Shown here: positions 7,600 through 15,735 of the stretch, piece by piece | Numbering within the stretch: position 1 is the first letter of the stretch | Layout: every line of letters begins with the position of its first letter | NCBI RefSeq assembly: GCF_900113125.1 | Contig: NZ_FOOG01000043.1 | Location: forward strand, 1-32,305 | Source of the DNA: Halobacillus alkaliphilus | GTDB lineage: Bacteria > Bacillota > Bacilli > Bacillales > Halobacillaceae | DNA: 32,305 nucleotides | Reading direction: 5' to 3' | Notes under the pieces: generated by a model | The model's database searches: none | Told to the model about the DNA's origin: nothing | What the model saw: only the letters and a program-made list of their open reading frames with translations | Made by a program: the position numbers and the translations under genes

Positions 7600-7810
7600 A
7601 TAAGCTCCCGGTACCGTAAGGCTCAGTTTCATGTTAAATGGGCTCGTTATGTTAATCGGGAATAGGGTTGGTGGGGAAATAACTCGCTTTCCTGTGGCCC
7701 TACACGAAGTAGGGTCGATCGACGTTGCGTCGTTCAGGGCTGCGGAAAGCGAGTCATCCCCCGCAGGACCTTCTCGGTGAATCAATATCTCGAAGCTGAG
7801 TCTTCAACCA
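7600..7810. repeat. Composite TIR repeat, unit 2 (short deletion derivative)
   Basis: A shorter relative of the other units. The left edge carries AAGGCTCAGTTTCATG-type terminal sequence and the right edge ATCTCGAAGCTGAGTCTTCAA (about 7786-7805), in opposite orientation. Between them is one long hairpin: ACTCGCTTTCC (7682-7692) pairs with GGAAAGCGAGT (about 7743-7753), extended by GGGG and CCCC. Its tip contains CCCTACACGAAGTAGGG and CGACGTTGCGTCG, a relic of the nested multi-hairpin block seen at 22744-22801. The gap 7435-7974 otherwise holds only the eutB promoter and the asnB terminator. Confidence 0.65.
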
Positions 7811-7854
7811 TCAGGCCTATTGTTGAGTAAGCTTCTAATAAAACTACTCCCGGT

Positions 7855-7896
7855 CAAAAAAATAACCTGGAGAAAAACCAGTTGGTTTCTTTCCAG
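7855..7896 (-). terminator. Terminator after asnB
   Basis: On the minus strand CCTGGAAAGAAACCAACTGGTTTTTCTCCAGG folds into a long, slightly imperfect hairpin, followed by TTATTTTTTT. It lies about 80 bases beyond the asnB stop. Confidence 0.8.
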
Positions 7897-7974
7897 GCTG
7901 AGAAGATTAGAATAATTTCTAAGCTACTTTACAAATTTATTAAGGACTTACTTTATGGTTTAAATATACACCCT

Positions 7975-9480
7975 CTAAGCAGTAGCCCATTTCCCTACGG
8001 TCTGAAGCATGTTTTCTCCAGGGAAATGCTTTTTGAATATTCGATAGTAAAAAGCTTCCTGCTTCGAGCGGATTTCTACAGGAGCAGTCTCTTGAAGACG
8101 AATCAATTCATCATCTGTGATGCTTTCTTCCGCATGCGCATCCAGTAGATCCAGCGCTCCGCTTCCTTCAGAGAATTCTGCTTTCTTTCTCCAGAGAACT
8201 TCATCAGGGAGCACGCCATCAAATGATTTTCGGAGCAGCCATTTTTCCATTCGGTCTTTCTTATGAATCTTAAGACCAGCCGGAATTTTCAGGGCATTCT
8301 CTACCACTTCCATATCAAGAAACGGAACTCGAAGTTCAAGCGAATGCGCCATGCTCATTCTGTCCGCACGCTGCAGGTTAACATGATGAAGCGTATTTAG
8401 GATCCGGATGATTTCTTTATTAAGCGATCTTGTATCCTGAAACCTCTCCATGTAGGCGTAACCGGCGAACAGTTCATCAGCACCTTCACCTGAAAGGATT
8501 ACTTTCACATGTTCTGATGCTAATTTTGATACGAAATAATTCGGAATCGCACTTCTGACTAAGGAAGGTTCATAAGACTCTAAATGGTAGATTACATCCT
8601 CTACAGCCGCTACCAGTTCCTCCTGCGTATAAATATATTCATAATGATCTGTTCCAATTGCTTCGGCCACTTTTCGTGCATTGATTACATCCGCACTGCC
8701 TTCCACTCCAACACAAAAAGATTTAAGCGGGAGTTGCCCCTTATGGTATCGTTTAGCTATCGCGGCTATTAAACTGCTGTCCAGACCACCGCTCAGCAGA
8801 ACACCAACCTCTACATCGGCAAGTAAACGCTTCTCCACAGCTTTCTCCATCGTTTCACGAATCGATTGGTTGACCCGGTCCAGTGACTCTTCATTAAACA
8901 TACTTTTTGGAGCTTGCACATGTCTATAACATACAAAACCTTCTTCAGGAGTGAAGTAATGGCCATGCGGAAACTCTTCAGGTTGATGAACGAAACGTTC
9001 AATAGCCTTCAGCTCAGAAGAAAATACATACTGGCCGCCCTGGTCTAATCCGTAATATAAAGGTTTTATCCCTAATGGATCACGGGCTACAATAAAGCTA
9101 TCATTACGTTCATCCGCAATAAAAAAAGCAAACATTCCATCAAGCTGATCAATGGCTTTTGCACCTTGTGATTCGATCAGTTTTAAAGCCGCTTCACTAT
9201 CTGACCGAGTCAGAAAGCTGGTCTTACTTTCCAACTCTGATTTTATAGATTCAAAATTGTAAATTTCTCCATTACAGACGATCCATTGATCTTTTTCGGC
9301 GTTGTGAATGGGTTGAATACCATCCTCCAGTCCTATAATCGAGAGGCGCCGGTGCCCTAAATGGACGCGGTCGGTTACAACTGATTTCCCTTCATCCGGA
9401 CCACGGTGATGAAGTAACTGCAGTACTTCCTCCATTTGGCTATTCTCGATTTCTCCCATTGATACAAATATCCCACACAT
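7975..9480 (-). CDS. asnB: Glutamine-hydrolysing asparagine synthetase AsnB
   Basis: This 501-residue enzyme makes asparagine from aspartate, ATP and glutamine. The protein begins MCGIF, where Cys2 becomes the N-terminal nucleophile of the glutaminase domain, followed by HHRGPDEG, HRRLSIIGL and the CNGEIYNF loop. The synthetase half has the PP-loop VLLSGGLDSSLIAAI near residue 230, LSGEGADELFAGY near 340 and ELRVPFLD near 390. It is shorter than the main Bacillus AsnB (over 600 residues) and closer to compact forms. The reading frame extends upstream to a TTG that lies inside the Shine-Dalgarno; the ATG at 9480 with AGGAGG 10 bases before it is the real start. No T-box leader was found upstream. 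Confidence 0.93.
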   Translation of the reverse strand: MCGIFVSMGEIENSQMEEVLQLLHHRGPDEGKSVVTDRVHLGHRRLSIIGLEDGIQPIHNAEKDQWIVCNGEIYNFESIKSELESKTSFLTRSDSEAALKLIESQGAKAIDQLDGMFAFFIADERNDSFIVARDPLGIKPLYYGLDQGGQYVFSSELKAIERFVHQPEEFPHGHYFTPEEGFVCYRHVQAPKSMFNEESLDRVNQSIRETMEKAVEKRLLADVEVGVLLSGGLDSSLIAAIAKRYHKGQLPLKSFCVGVEGSADVINARKVAEAIGTDHYEYIYTQEELVAAVEDVIYHLESYEPSLVRSAIPNYFVSKLASEHVKVILSGEGADELFAGYAYMERFQDTRSLNKEIIRILNTLHHVNLQRADRMSMAHSLELRVPFLDMEVVENALKIPAGLKIHKKDRMEKWLLRKSFDGVLPDEVLWRKKAEFSEGSGALDLLDAHAEESITDDELIRLQETAPVEIRSKQEAFYYRIFKKHFPGENMLQTVGKWATA

Positions 9481-9660
9481 TAGACAGATCCTCCTCAATA
9501 AATATCGTTCCTGTCAGTAGTCTTACAACAGGCTACGCCCATTTCCAATTTTATTCAAACCTTAAATACCTCCAAATTCCTGAAAAAAAGCCGGCTTCCT
9601 ATGATCAGAAGTACTGCAGCAAAAGACACAGGAAATCTTTACTTTTTGAAATAAAATAAA

Positions 9661-9687
9661 GCCCCCAGCTTCATAAAAGCCGGAGGC
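9661..9687 (-). terminator. Terminator after fic
   Basis: On the minus strand GCCTCCGGCTT and AAGCTGGGGGC form an 11-bp stem (two G-T pairs), followed by TTTATTTTAT. It ends the antitoxin-fic transcript. The rest of the 9481-9694 gap shows only the asnB ribosome binding site. Confidence 0.8.
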
Positions 9688-9694
9688 AGATCAC

Positions 9695-10291
9695 TTAATT
9701 CTTTTTACTTAACGATTCTTCAATGACTCGTCTAAGCATTTGGGTGTCATGGACAGACTCAATGCTTGCTTGCAAAATACGTTCTATTGGGAGCACAGAC
9801 CAATCAAGATCGAAATTCGCTTCTAAGGCAAGACAGCGAATAAACTCACGGAGTGCGCGGCCATTCCCTTCCCGAAAAGGATGGAGTACATTTAACTCAG
9901 CCATGTAATAGGCAAGATAACCAGCTAACCTTTCCCGCTCCATATGTTCCCAGTCTTCCTTTGCTAATGCTTCAAACAGCGGGCCGGCCGCTTCTTTAAT
10001 AAAGCGTGCTTGAGCAAATGAAAACCCATCTTTGGTTATATTTTCGGTCCTTATTTCCCCGGCAAATGGATACAAATCTCCAAATAGATACTTATGAATC
10101 TTTTGCAAATGACGCAAATCAAAATGACCCTGGGCAGGAAATGCCTGCAGTTCAGCCAAACGCTGGGTGGAAAGAATAGTCTCCATTCTCTGTAATTGAT
10201 TGTCATCCATAATATCATAATGGTTAATCAGAACCGTAGAATCCCGGTAGTAATATCGGGAAGACCCACTACCGTATCGGGAGTTAGGCAT
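9695..10291 (-). CDS. Fic-domain protein (AMP-transferase toxin)
   Basis: A 198-residue Fic/Doc-family protein. The Fic signature HPFREGNGR is at residues 137-145; its histidine is the catalytic base and the GNGR loop binds the nucleotide phosphates. The substrate-positioning flap is in YPFAGEIRTENITKDGFSF (about 74-92). Bacterial Fic proteins of this size usually transfer AMP to a protein target and stop growth until held by an antitoxin. Residue 145-148 spacing and ALREFIRCLA after the motif also fit. The gene overlaps the upstream antitoxin-like gene by 8 bases and has no obvious ribosome binding site of its own, which suggests translational coupling. The target is unknown. Confidence 0.9.
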   Translation of the reverse strand: MPNSRYGSGSSRYYYRDSTVLINHYDIMDDNQLQRMETILSTQRLAELQAFPAQGHFDLRHLQKIHKYLFGDLYPFAGEIRTENITKDGFSFAQARFIKEAAGPLFEALAKEDWEHMERERLAGYLAYYMAELNVLHPFREGNGRALREFIRCLALEANFDLDWSVLPIERILQASIESVHDTQMLRRVIEESLSKKN

Positions 10292-10463
10292 GACGTGAAA
10301 GTTCCAAAGCCCTCTTAATAAATTCCTTATGAGTTATGGCACCGGTTAAACATTTCTTCACAAGCCTCTCTTGCTTTTGGCTTAGACGCAGCCCTTCGAC
10401 AGCCAATGATGCTTTAGCTGGACGCATCAAAATTTCTGCCTCTTCCTCTGTACGCATATTCAT
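10284..10463 (-). CDS. VbhA-like antitoxin of the Fic module
   Basis: A 59-residue helical protein. Residues 19-24 are SLAVEG, which fits the Fic inhibitory motif (S/T)xxxE(G/N); Glu23 would block ATP's gamma-phosphate in the Fic active site. The rest, KCLTGAITHKEFIKRALEL, resembles the antitoxin VbhA domain. It lies directly upstream of fic and overlaps it by 8 bases, the layout of class I Fic toxin-antitoxin pairs. The open frame extends 2 codons upstream to a TTG, but the ATG at 10463 has GGAGGG 7 bases before it and is preferred. Confidence 0.85.
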   Translation of the reverse strand: MNMRTEEEAEILMRPAKASLAVEGLRLSQKQERLVKKCLTGAITHKEFIKRALELSRHA

Positions 10464-10564
10464 TAACAAACCCTCCGCCCCATAATCATTCTACTATATA
10501 TTATACTACAATTCGGAGATTAAATACAGTTGAAACGAGCGACAAAATCCTATTATGACGCCTT

Positions 10565-11401
10565 TTATGAGGTTTTCTTCTTTGAACCTGCACTGGACTT
10601 TCGCTTTGTTGTCTTTTTCTTAGTCCCACCTTTTGTTTTCTCCAAAGATTTCTCTAAAGCTTCCATCAAATCAGTTACATTATCAGGTTTCGGTTTATCC
10701 GCAGCTGTGGTAATCTCTTCATTGTTTCTTTTTGCTTCAATTAAATCAAGCAGAGCTGTGCGGTATTCATCCTTATACTTTTCCGGGTCAAACTCTGCTG
10801 TAAGTTGATCGATTAACGTCACTGCTGTACTTACCTCTTTTTTGCTTAGTTCCGTTTCTTCTGGAACGTTAGGGACATCTTTAGATTGTCGGACTTCGTC
10901 TGGAAAGTGGATAGTCTCCATAATCAGCGTATTTTTGTAAACGCGAACGATCGCAAGCTGCTCTTTAGAACGTATAATGATCTTTGCGACACCGATTTTG
11001 CCTGTGTCTGTTAGGGCTTTTCTTAACAATCCATAGGCTTTGCTTCCACCTTCGTTCGGTGACATATAGTAGCTTCTTTCAAAATAAATGGGATCAATTT
11101 CTTCAAGTTTTACAAAGTCCAAAATCTCTACTGCTTTATCTTCCTGTTCCTTTTTTAACGTCTCCAGATCTTCCGCATCTAAGACCACGAATTTGTTCTT
11201 AGCGTATTCATAAGCTTTTACAATTTCCTGACTTTCTACTTCCCTTTCACAAACAGGGCACCTTTTTTTATATTCAATCGGTGATTTACATTCTTCATGA
11301 AGCTGTCTGAGCTTAATGTCCTTGTTCTCGGTTGCTGCATGAAGTTTAATTGGAATATTAACCAGTCCGAAGCTAATCGTGCCTTTCCACATTGTATGCA
11401 T
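10565..11401 (-). CDS. ku: Ku protein (non-homologous end joining)
   Basis: Bacterial Ku forms a homodimeric ring on DNA ends and recruits LigD. The 278-residue product starts MHTMWKGTISFGLVNIP, typical of Bacillus YkoV, followed by the CPVCERE knuckle-like segment, FVVLDAEDLETL, YFERSYYMSPNEGG and DEYRTALLDLIEAK. The last 25 residues are a Lys/Ser/Thr-rich basic tail, as in other Ku proteins, which can contact DNA. An in-frame extension of 24 residues is rejected: AAAGGAG lies 8 bases before the ATG at 11401. It is divergent from ligD with about 100 bases between; in Bacillus subtilis the two genes are co-directional. Probably used in spores to repair breaks on germination. Confidence 0.95.
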   Translation of the reverse strand: MHTMWKGTISFGLVNIPIKLHAATENKDIKLRQLHEECKSPIEYKKRCPVCEREVESQEIVKAYEYAKNKFVVLDAEDLETLKKEQEDKAVEILDFVKLEEIDPIYFERSYYMSPNEGGSKAYGLLRKALTDTGKIGVAKIIIRSKEQLAIVRVYKNTLIMETIHFPDEVRQSKDVPNVPEETELSKKEVSTAVTLIDQLTAEFDPEKYKDEYRTALLDLIEAKRNNEEITTAADKPKPDNVTDLMEALEKSLEKTKGGTKKKTTKRKSSAGSKKKTS

Positions 11402-11448
11402 AGAGCCCACTCCTTTTTCCATAGCTTTCTCGAATGTAGGAAAAATAT

Positions 11449-11477
11449 GTTTAAAAGCGAAGGGATAACTCAAACTA
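11449..11477 (+). promoter_or_regulatory. Possible SigG (forespore) promoter for ligD
   Basis: GTTTA, a 17-base spacer and CAAACTA match the SigG pattern GHATR-N17-CATNHTA with one mismatch in each box. It would start a leader of about 20 bases that holds GAGGAGG before ligD. SigG control is known for the Bacillus subtilis ykoU/ykoV genes; here it is an inference from a short motif. Confidence 0.35.
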
Positions 11478-11502
11478 ATGGAAACAATGAGGAGGTATAA
11501 AT

Positions 11503-13272
11503 ATGGTCAAACCCATGCTGTTGACGCTAACGGACTCTCTCCCTGCAAGTAATGAGTGGATGTATGAAGTGAAATATGATGGATTTCGCGTACTCTTACA
11601 TGCGGGCGAAGGTAACATTACGCTAACAAGTCGAAATGGCAAGGACTTTACTTCTCAGTTTCCAGAAATAAGCCAGTTAAAAATCGAGTCTGGTCTCTCA
11701 CCTTTTACGCTGGATGGAGAACTCGTAATCTTAAACACCCCTTATCAAGCTTGCTTTTCTGCCCTTCAGCAAAGAGGAAGGTTACGAAATGCAGATAAAA
11801 TACAACTGTCGGCCAGGCAGAGACCTGCCGTCTTTATGGCGTTTGACTACCTGGATGATAAGAAGGCTTCCTACACAGAAAGGAAGAAGATTCTTGAAAA
11901 AATTCTTAAGAACCTCCGTCATCCGTGCATACAGGCAGTCGAGTCGTTTCCTGACCTAAAGGAGGTTGAAGGTCTTGTTCATCTTCATCGCGGAGAAGGA
12001 ATCATTGCGAAAAGGAAAACAAGCCGCTATGAAGCAGGTGTAAGATCTAAACATTGGCTTAAAGCCAAGCAATGGAGAGCTGCTTCCGGTTTTCTTACAA
12101 GTTATGACCAATCGAACGGATACTACCAGCTTCATTTGGAAGAAGAAAATAACGGTCTTTATCCTCTGGGGCGCTTTAAACATGGCATGACAGCTGAAGA
12201 AGATGATACTTTACGAAATTTTTTCAAAGAGAAAGGAACTAAAAAAAAGCAGGTGTGGGAGCTCGAGCCAAGTGTATGTGTTGATATTCATTGTTTAAAT
12301 GCGGAAAAAGGAGAGATGAGAGAGCCTGCATTTCACCGGTTCCGGTTTGATCTGTCTCCATACGATTGTACTTTACAAAAGCTGAAATGGGATTTATCTC
12401 TCTTTCCTGAAGAAGTAGAAGCCACCAATCTTACAAAAGAATTATGGAGCGGCCTGTCCAAAATGGACTATTTAGTCTATATGAGAATGGTTGCACCCTA
12501 TTTTCTGCGGTTTCTTCTAGATAAGAAAATAACATTAATTCGCTACCCGGACGGAATTAATCAGGAATCTTTCTATCAAAAGCACTATCCTGATCATGCG
12601 CCGGATTATCTGGATGTCTTTGAAGAAGCAGGAGAACAGTATATTCTCTGTCAAAACTTGTCCTCCTTAATGTGGATCGCCAACCAGGGGGCTCTTGAGC
12701 TGCACATTCCTTTTCAAAAAGCAGGAGCTACCTTCCCTGATGAAATTGTCATTGACCTGGATCCTCCAGACCAAAACCATTTTCACTTGGCCGTTTCAGC
12801 AGCCAGCTTGTTAAAACCTCTTATGGACAAGCTAAACATTATAAGTTTCATAAAGACTTCCGGAAATAAAGGAATCCAAGTCCATATTCCTATCCCAGAA
12901 GGTTCTCTGAGTTATGAAGAAACCAGGAAGCTGACCGAAACCTTTGCACGGCTGCTTGTGAAACAAGAACCAGATCTTTTTACAATTGAACGTCTCAAAA
13001 AGAAAAGGGGAAATCGTCTTTATATAGACTATGTACAGCATGCAGAAGGGAAAACAATAATAGCTCCTTACTCTGCTCGAGCGACCAAAGAAGCAACAGT
13101 TGCCGCCCCTCTGTATTGGGAGGAAGTAAATAAGAACCTTGATCCCAGGTCGTTTACAATTACCAATGTAGTGGAGCGCCTTGAGCGAATGGGCTGTCCT
13201 TTTTCTAATTATGAAAAAGCAAGATACGAGCAGCCAATTGATCAACTGAGAAGTGTCATAAGAGATAAATAA
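11503..13272 (+). CDS. ligD: ATP-dependent DNA ligase/polymerase LigD
   Basis: LigD seals double-strand breaks held by Ku. The 589-residue protein has the Bacillus order: ligase first, polymerase second, no nuclease domain. Ligase: EVKYDGFR with the adenylated Lys24, DGELVIL near 71, AFDYL near 113, EGIIAKRK near 165 and WLKAKQ near 185. The archaeo-eukaryotic primase-type polymerase runs from about residue 320: LIRYPDG, DLDPP (Asp418 and Asp420, metal ligands), KTSGNKGIQVHIP (about 451-463) and RLYIDYVQ. Start ATG with GAGGAGG upstream. Together with divergent ku it forms a complete two-gene end-joining system. Confidence 0.95.
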   Translation: MVKPMLLTLTDSLPASNEWMYEVKYDGFRVLLHAGEGNITLTSRNGKDFTSQFPEISQLKIESGLSPFTLDGELVILNTPYQACFSALQQRGRLRNADKIQLSARQRPAVFMAFDYLDDKKASYTERKKILEKILKNLRHPCIQAVESFPDLKEVEGLVHLHRGEGIIAKRKTSRYEAGVRSKHWLKAKQWRAASGFLTSYDQSNGYYQLHLEEENNGLYPLGRFKHGMTAEEDDTLRNFFKEKGTKKKQVWELEPSVCVDIHCLNAEKGEMREPAFHRFRFDLSPYDCTLQKLKWDLSLFPEEVEATNLTKELWSGLSKMDYLVYMRMVAPYFLRFLLDKKITLIRYPDGINQESFYQKHYPDHAPDYLDVFEEAGEQYILCQNLSSLMWIANQGALELHIPFQKAGATFPDEIVIDLDPPDQNHFHLAVSAASLLKPLMDKLNIISFIKTSGNKGIQVHIPIPEGSLSYEETRKLTETFARLLVKQEPDLFTIERLKKKRGNRLYIDYVQHAEGKTIIAPYSARATKEATVAAPLYWEEVNKNLDPRSFTITNVVERLERMGCPFSNYEKARYEQPIDQLRSVIRDK

Positions 13273-13309
13273 TCTCTATATTTCTGTCGATTATTGCCCG
13301 GGAAATGAA

Positions 13310-13337
13310 AAATCCCCGGAAATAATCCCAGGGATTT
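13310..13337. terminator. Terminator between ligD and the acyl-CoA ligase gene
   Basis: AAATCCCCGG (13310-13319) pairs with CCAGGGATTT (13328-13337), a 10-bp stem with one G-T pair and an 8-base loop. T-rich tracts follow in both directions, so it can end the convergent transcripts of ligD and the fatty-acid operon. Confidence 0.7.
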
Positions 13338-13347
13338 TAATAGGCTG

Positions 13348-14904
13348 CTATTCAGACACTAAATTAAAAGTTTCTCTTAGTTTGAACTTTTGAAGTTTAC
13401 CGCTGGCGTTTCTCGGAAGCTCATCTACAAACTCATAACGTCTGGGTCGCTTATACCGGGCCAGCCGGTTACTGGACGTACAGAACTCATCCAGGGTTTG
13501 TTCATTTAGACTGTCATCTTGTTTAACAATAAAAGCTACCACTCGTTCTCCCCATATTTCATCCGGCTCTCCAATAACGGCTGCATCGAGTACGAGAGGG
13601 TGCTCAAACAGAGTATCCTCTACCTCTCTGGAATATATATTTTCCCCGCCTGATATAATCATATCCTTAACCCTATCACTGACCCATAAATATCCCTCAT
13701 CATCTAACGAGCCAATATCTCCTGTATGATACCACCCTTTATACAGCGCTTCCTCTGTTGCTTCCGGTCGGTTGTAATACTCCTCCATCATACTAGGTCC
13801 CCGTACAATAATTTCCCCTCGTTCACCAGGTTTGCAAATAGCCGCCGGTTCAGATGGCCCATGCTCATTGGTTCGTACCACCCTAATTTCATGATTTAAG
13901 AGCGCTCGGCCCGCTGATCCAGCTTTTGAAACCTGCTCGTCTTCCATTAACGCAGTGATCGCCGGCCCCATCTCCGTCATACCGTAAGCCTGCAGAAGCT
14001 GTACTCCAATCGCTTCGTGCAGACGTAACGTTAAGGCGGGTGCCATTGGCGCACCACCATACAGTCCTTTTCTGAGGGTCTGGAAATCCTCTTGAGAGAA
14101 ATCCTCCTGGAGCATCATATTCCACATAGTCGGTGCAGCAAACAGGGTTGTAATCTGCTCCTGTTTAATAGTTTCAATAACGGAAGGAGCATCAAAGTGG
14201 TGAAGCAGCACATTGGTACTTCCAATCATGACTCTTGGGAAGAAAGCGCAATGCAGTTCAGCACAGTGAAAGATGGGAGCTGTGGTTAATCCCCGATCCT
14301 CTGGGTTCAACTGCAGGCAAGCAGTCATAATTAAAGATTGATCAACCATATCTCGGTGTGAGTGAACGACCCCTTTTGGAAGGCCGGTCGTACCAGAGGT
14401 GTACATGATCGCATAAGGATCTGTTTCATCTAAATCGCAGGAAGGTCTGACAATGGGTGCATCTCTCAGTTGATCATAGTAATGGACAGCATAAGCAAGG
14501 TCGTGTTCATCAATTGACCATAACTCTACATCGCTAAGTACAGAGACCAACGGCTCCATTCGATCAGCAACAGCCTTTTCAAAAAGAACCACTTTCGGAT
14601 CAGCATCTTTTAAAATAAATTCGATTTCTTTAGATGTAAGTCTGAAGTTGATCGGGTTGAAGACGGCACCGAGCTTTGTACAGGCGAAAAGGGCAGTAGC
14701 AAATTCGGCAGTGTTGAACAGGATGGTTGAAACTTTATCCCCTTTTCCGACACCAGAGGTCTTAAGTGCATTAGCCAGTCGGTTTACTTCAACATCCCAC
14801 TCCTGAAACGTCCATCTTGTACCTAAACGCAAATCCACTAATCCCTCTTTGTTCGGATATTTCGCTGCCGTCTGTTCAAACATGCTACGTAATGTTGCTC
14901 CCAC
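13348..14904 (-). CDS. Acyl-CoA synthetase (AMP-forming fatty acid-CoA ligase)
   Basis: An ANL-superfamily enzyme of 518 residues that activates a carboxylic acid with ATP and CoA. The P-loop-like A3 motif YTSGTTGLPKG is at 168-178. Later come YGMTEMGPA, the hinge and adenylate motifs GWYHTGDIG, DRVKDMIISGGENIYS, and the C-terminal catalytic lysine in PRNASGKLQKF. Context (acyl-CoA dehydrogenase, thiolase and SDR upstream on the same strand) suggests a medium-, long- or branched-chain fatty acid substrate, but the sequence alone does not fix the chain length. It is the last gene of the operon, 63 bases after the SDR gene. Confidence 0.88.
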   Translation of the reverse strand: MGATLRSMFEQTAAKYPNKEGLVDLRLGTRWTFQEWDVEVNRLANALKTSGVGKGDKVSTILFNTAEFATALFACTKLGAVFNPINFRLTSKEIEFILKDADPKVVLFEKAVADRMEPLVSVLSDVELWSIDEHDLAYAVHYYDQLRDAPIVRPSCDLDETDPYAIMYTSGTTGLPKGVVHSHRDMVDQSLIMTACLQLNPEDRGLTTAPIFHCAELHCAFFPRVMIGSTNVLLHHFDAPSVIETIKQEQITTLFAAPTMWNMMLQEDFSQEDFQTLRKGLYGGAPMAPALTLRLHEAIGVQLLQAYGMTEMGPAITALMEDEQVSKAGSAGRALLNHEIRVVRTNEHGPSEPAAICKPGERGEIIVRGPSMMEEYYNRPEATEEALYKGWYHTGDIGSLDDEGYLWVSDRVKDMIISGGENIYSREVEDTLFEHPLVLDAAVIGEPDEIWGERVVAFIVKQDDSLNEQTLDEFCTSSNRLARYKRPRRYEFVDELPRNASGKLQKFKLRETFNLVSE

Positions 14905-14967
14905 TTTGATCGACTCCTTTTATATGATTTTAATAATACACGTTTCCTGGCCAGCCTCTTGCGCAAC

Positions 14968-15735
14968 CTACTTTGTTGGCATCCTCACCGCTCCGTCGAG
15001 ACGGATCACCTCCCCGTTCAGCATCACATTATCAAATATCGAAAGCACTAACTGGCTGTATTCTTCAGGCATACCGAGTCTTTTAGGAAAAGGTGTCATC
15101 TTCCCTAACGAATTTCGTGCCGACTCTGGAAGCTGACTGAACATAGGAGTATCAAACAATCCTGGAGCAATCGTCATTACCCGTATTCCGTGTTGAGCGA
15201 GTTCCCTCGAAATGGGCAGTGTCATCCCTATAACCCCGCTTTTTGAGGCGCTGTAGGCGGACTGTCCGATCTGCCCGTCATAAGCTGCAATAGATGCGGT
15301 GTTCACAATGACACCGCGCTCGCCTTTTTCATTCGGCGGGTTATGCTGCATCTAGTCTGCGGCCAGTCGAATCATATTAAATGTGCCTATTAGATTTACT
15401 TCAATTACCTTCGAAAAGGAATCCAACTGATGAACTCCCCGCTTCCCAATCACCTTTTCTCCAACAGCAATTCCAGCACAATTGACTAGTGTGTTCACTT
15501 TATCAAAAGTGCGACAAGCCTGATCGATGAGCTCTTCAGCCTGCTCGGAAGAAGTTACATCTGCTTTTTTAAAAAGTGCAGCTTCTCCTAACGATTGAGC
15601 AAGCTGACTTCCTCTTTCAGTATCCTGGTCTGCAATAACGGCCCGTCCTCCGTTCTCTACTATACTTCGGACCACTGCTTCCCCTAAACCGGAGGCTCCG
15701 CCCGTGACAATCGCTACGATCTCTTTACCGTTCAC
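14968..15735 (-). pseudogene. SDR 3-hydroxyacyl-CoA dehydrogenase (HSD10-like), interrupted by in-frame TAG
   Basis: Two abutting half-ORFs of 127 codons each lie in the same frame, separated only by a TAG at 15352-15354. Joined, they make a 255-residue short-chain dehydrogenase of normal length, similar to type II 3-hydroxyacyl-CoA dehydrogenases. The first half has the NAD-binding TGGASGLG (near residue 11), the VNCAGIA loop and NLIGTFNMIRLAAD. The second has [15 protein letters not shown] and the catalytic YSASK, then [12 protein letters not shown]. Related proteins as I recall them have a lysine at the stop position, so AAG to TAG is the simplest change. An ATG directly follows the stop, so reinitiation giving two chains is conceivable. 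It overlaps the thiolase gene by 4 bases. No other damage is visible, so it is a recent mutation, a sequencing error or, less likely, readthrough. Confidence 0.8.

Noticed and set aside
9481-9660. T-box leader for asnB
   Set aside because: I looked for the conserved T-box core on the minus strand and did not find it; a GTTTGA-N14-GGGCGT pattern that faintly resembles a SigB promoter is too weak to report.
12832-13245. Minus-strand ORF of 137 codons
   Set aside because: Antisense shadow of the LigD polymerase domain.
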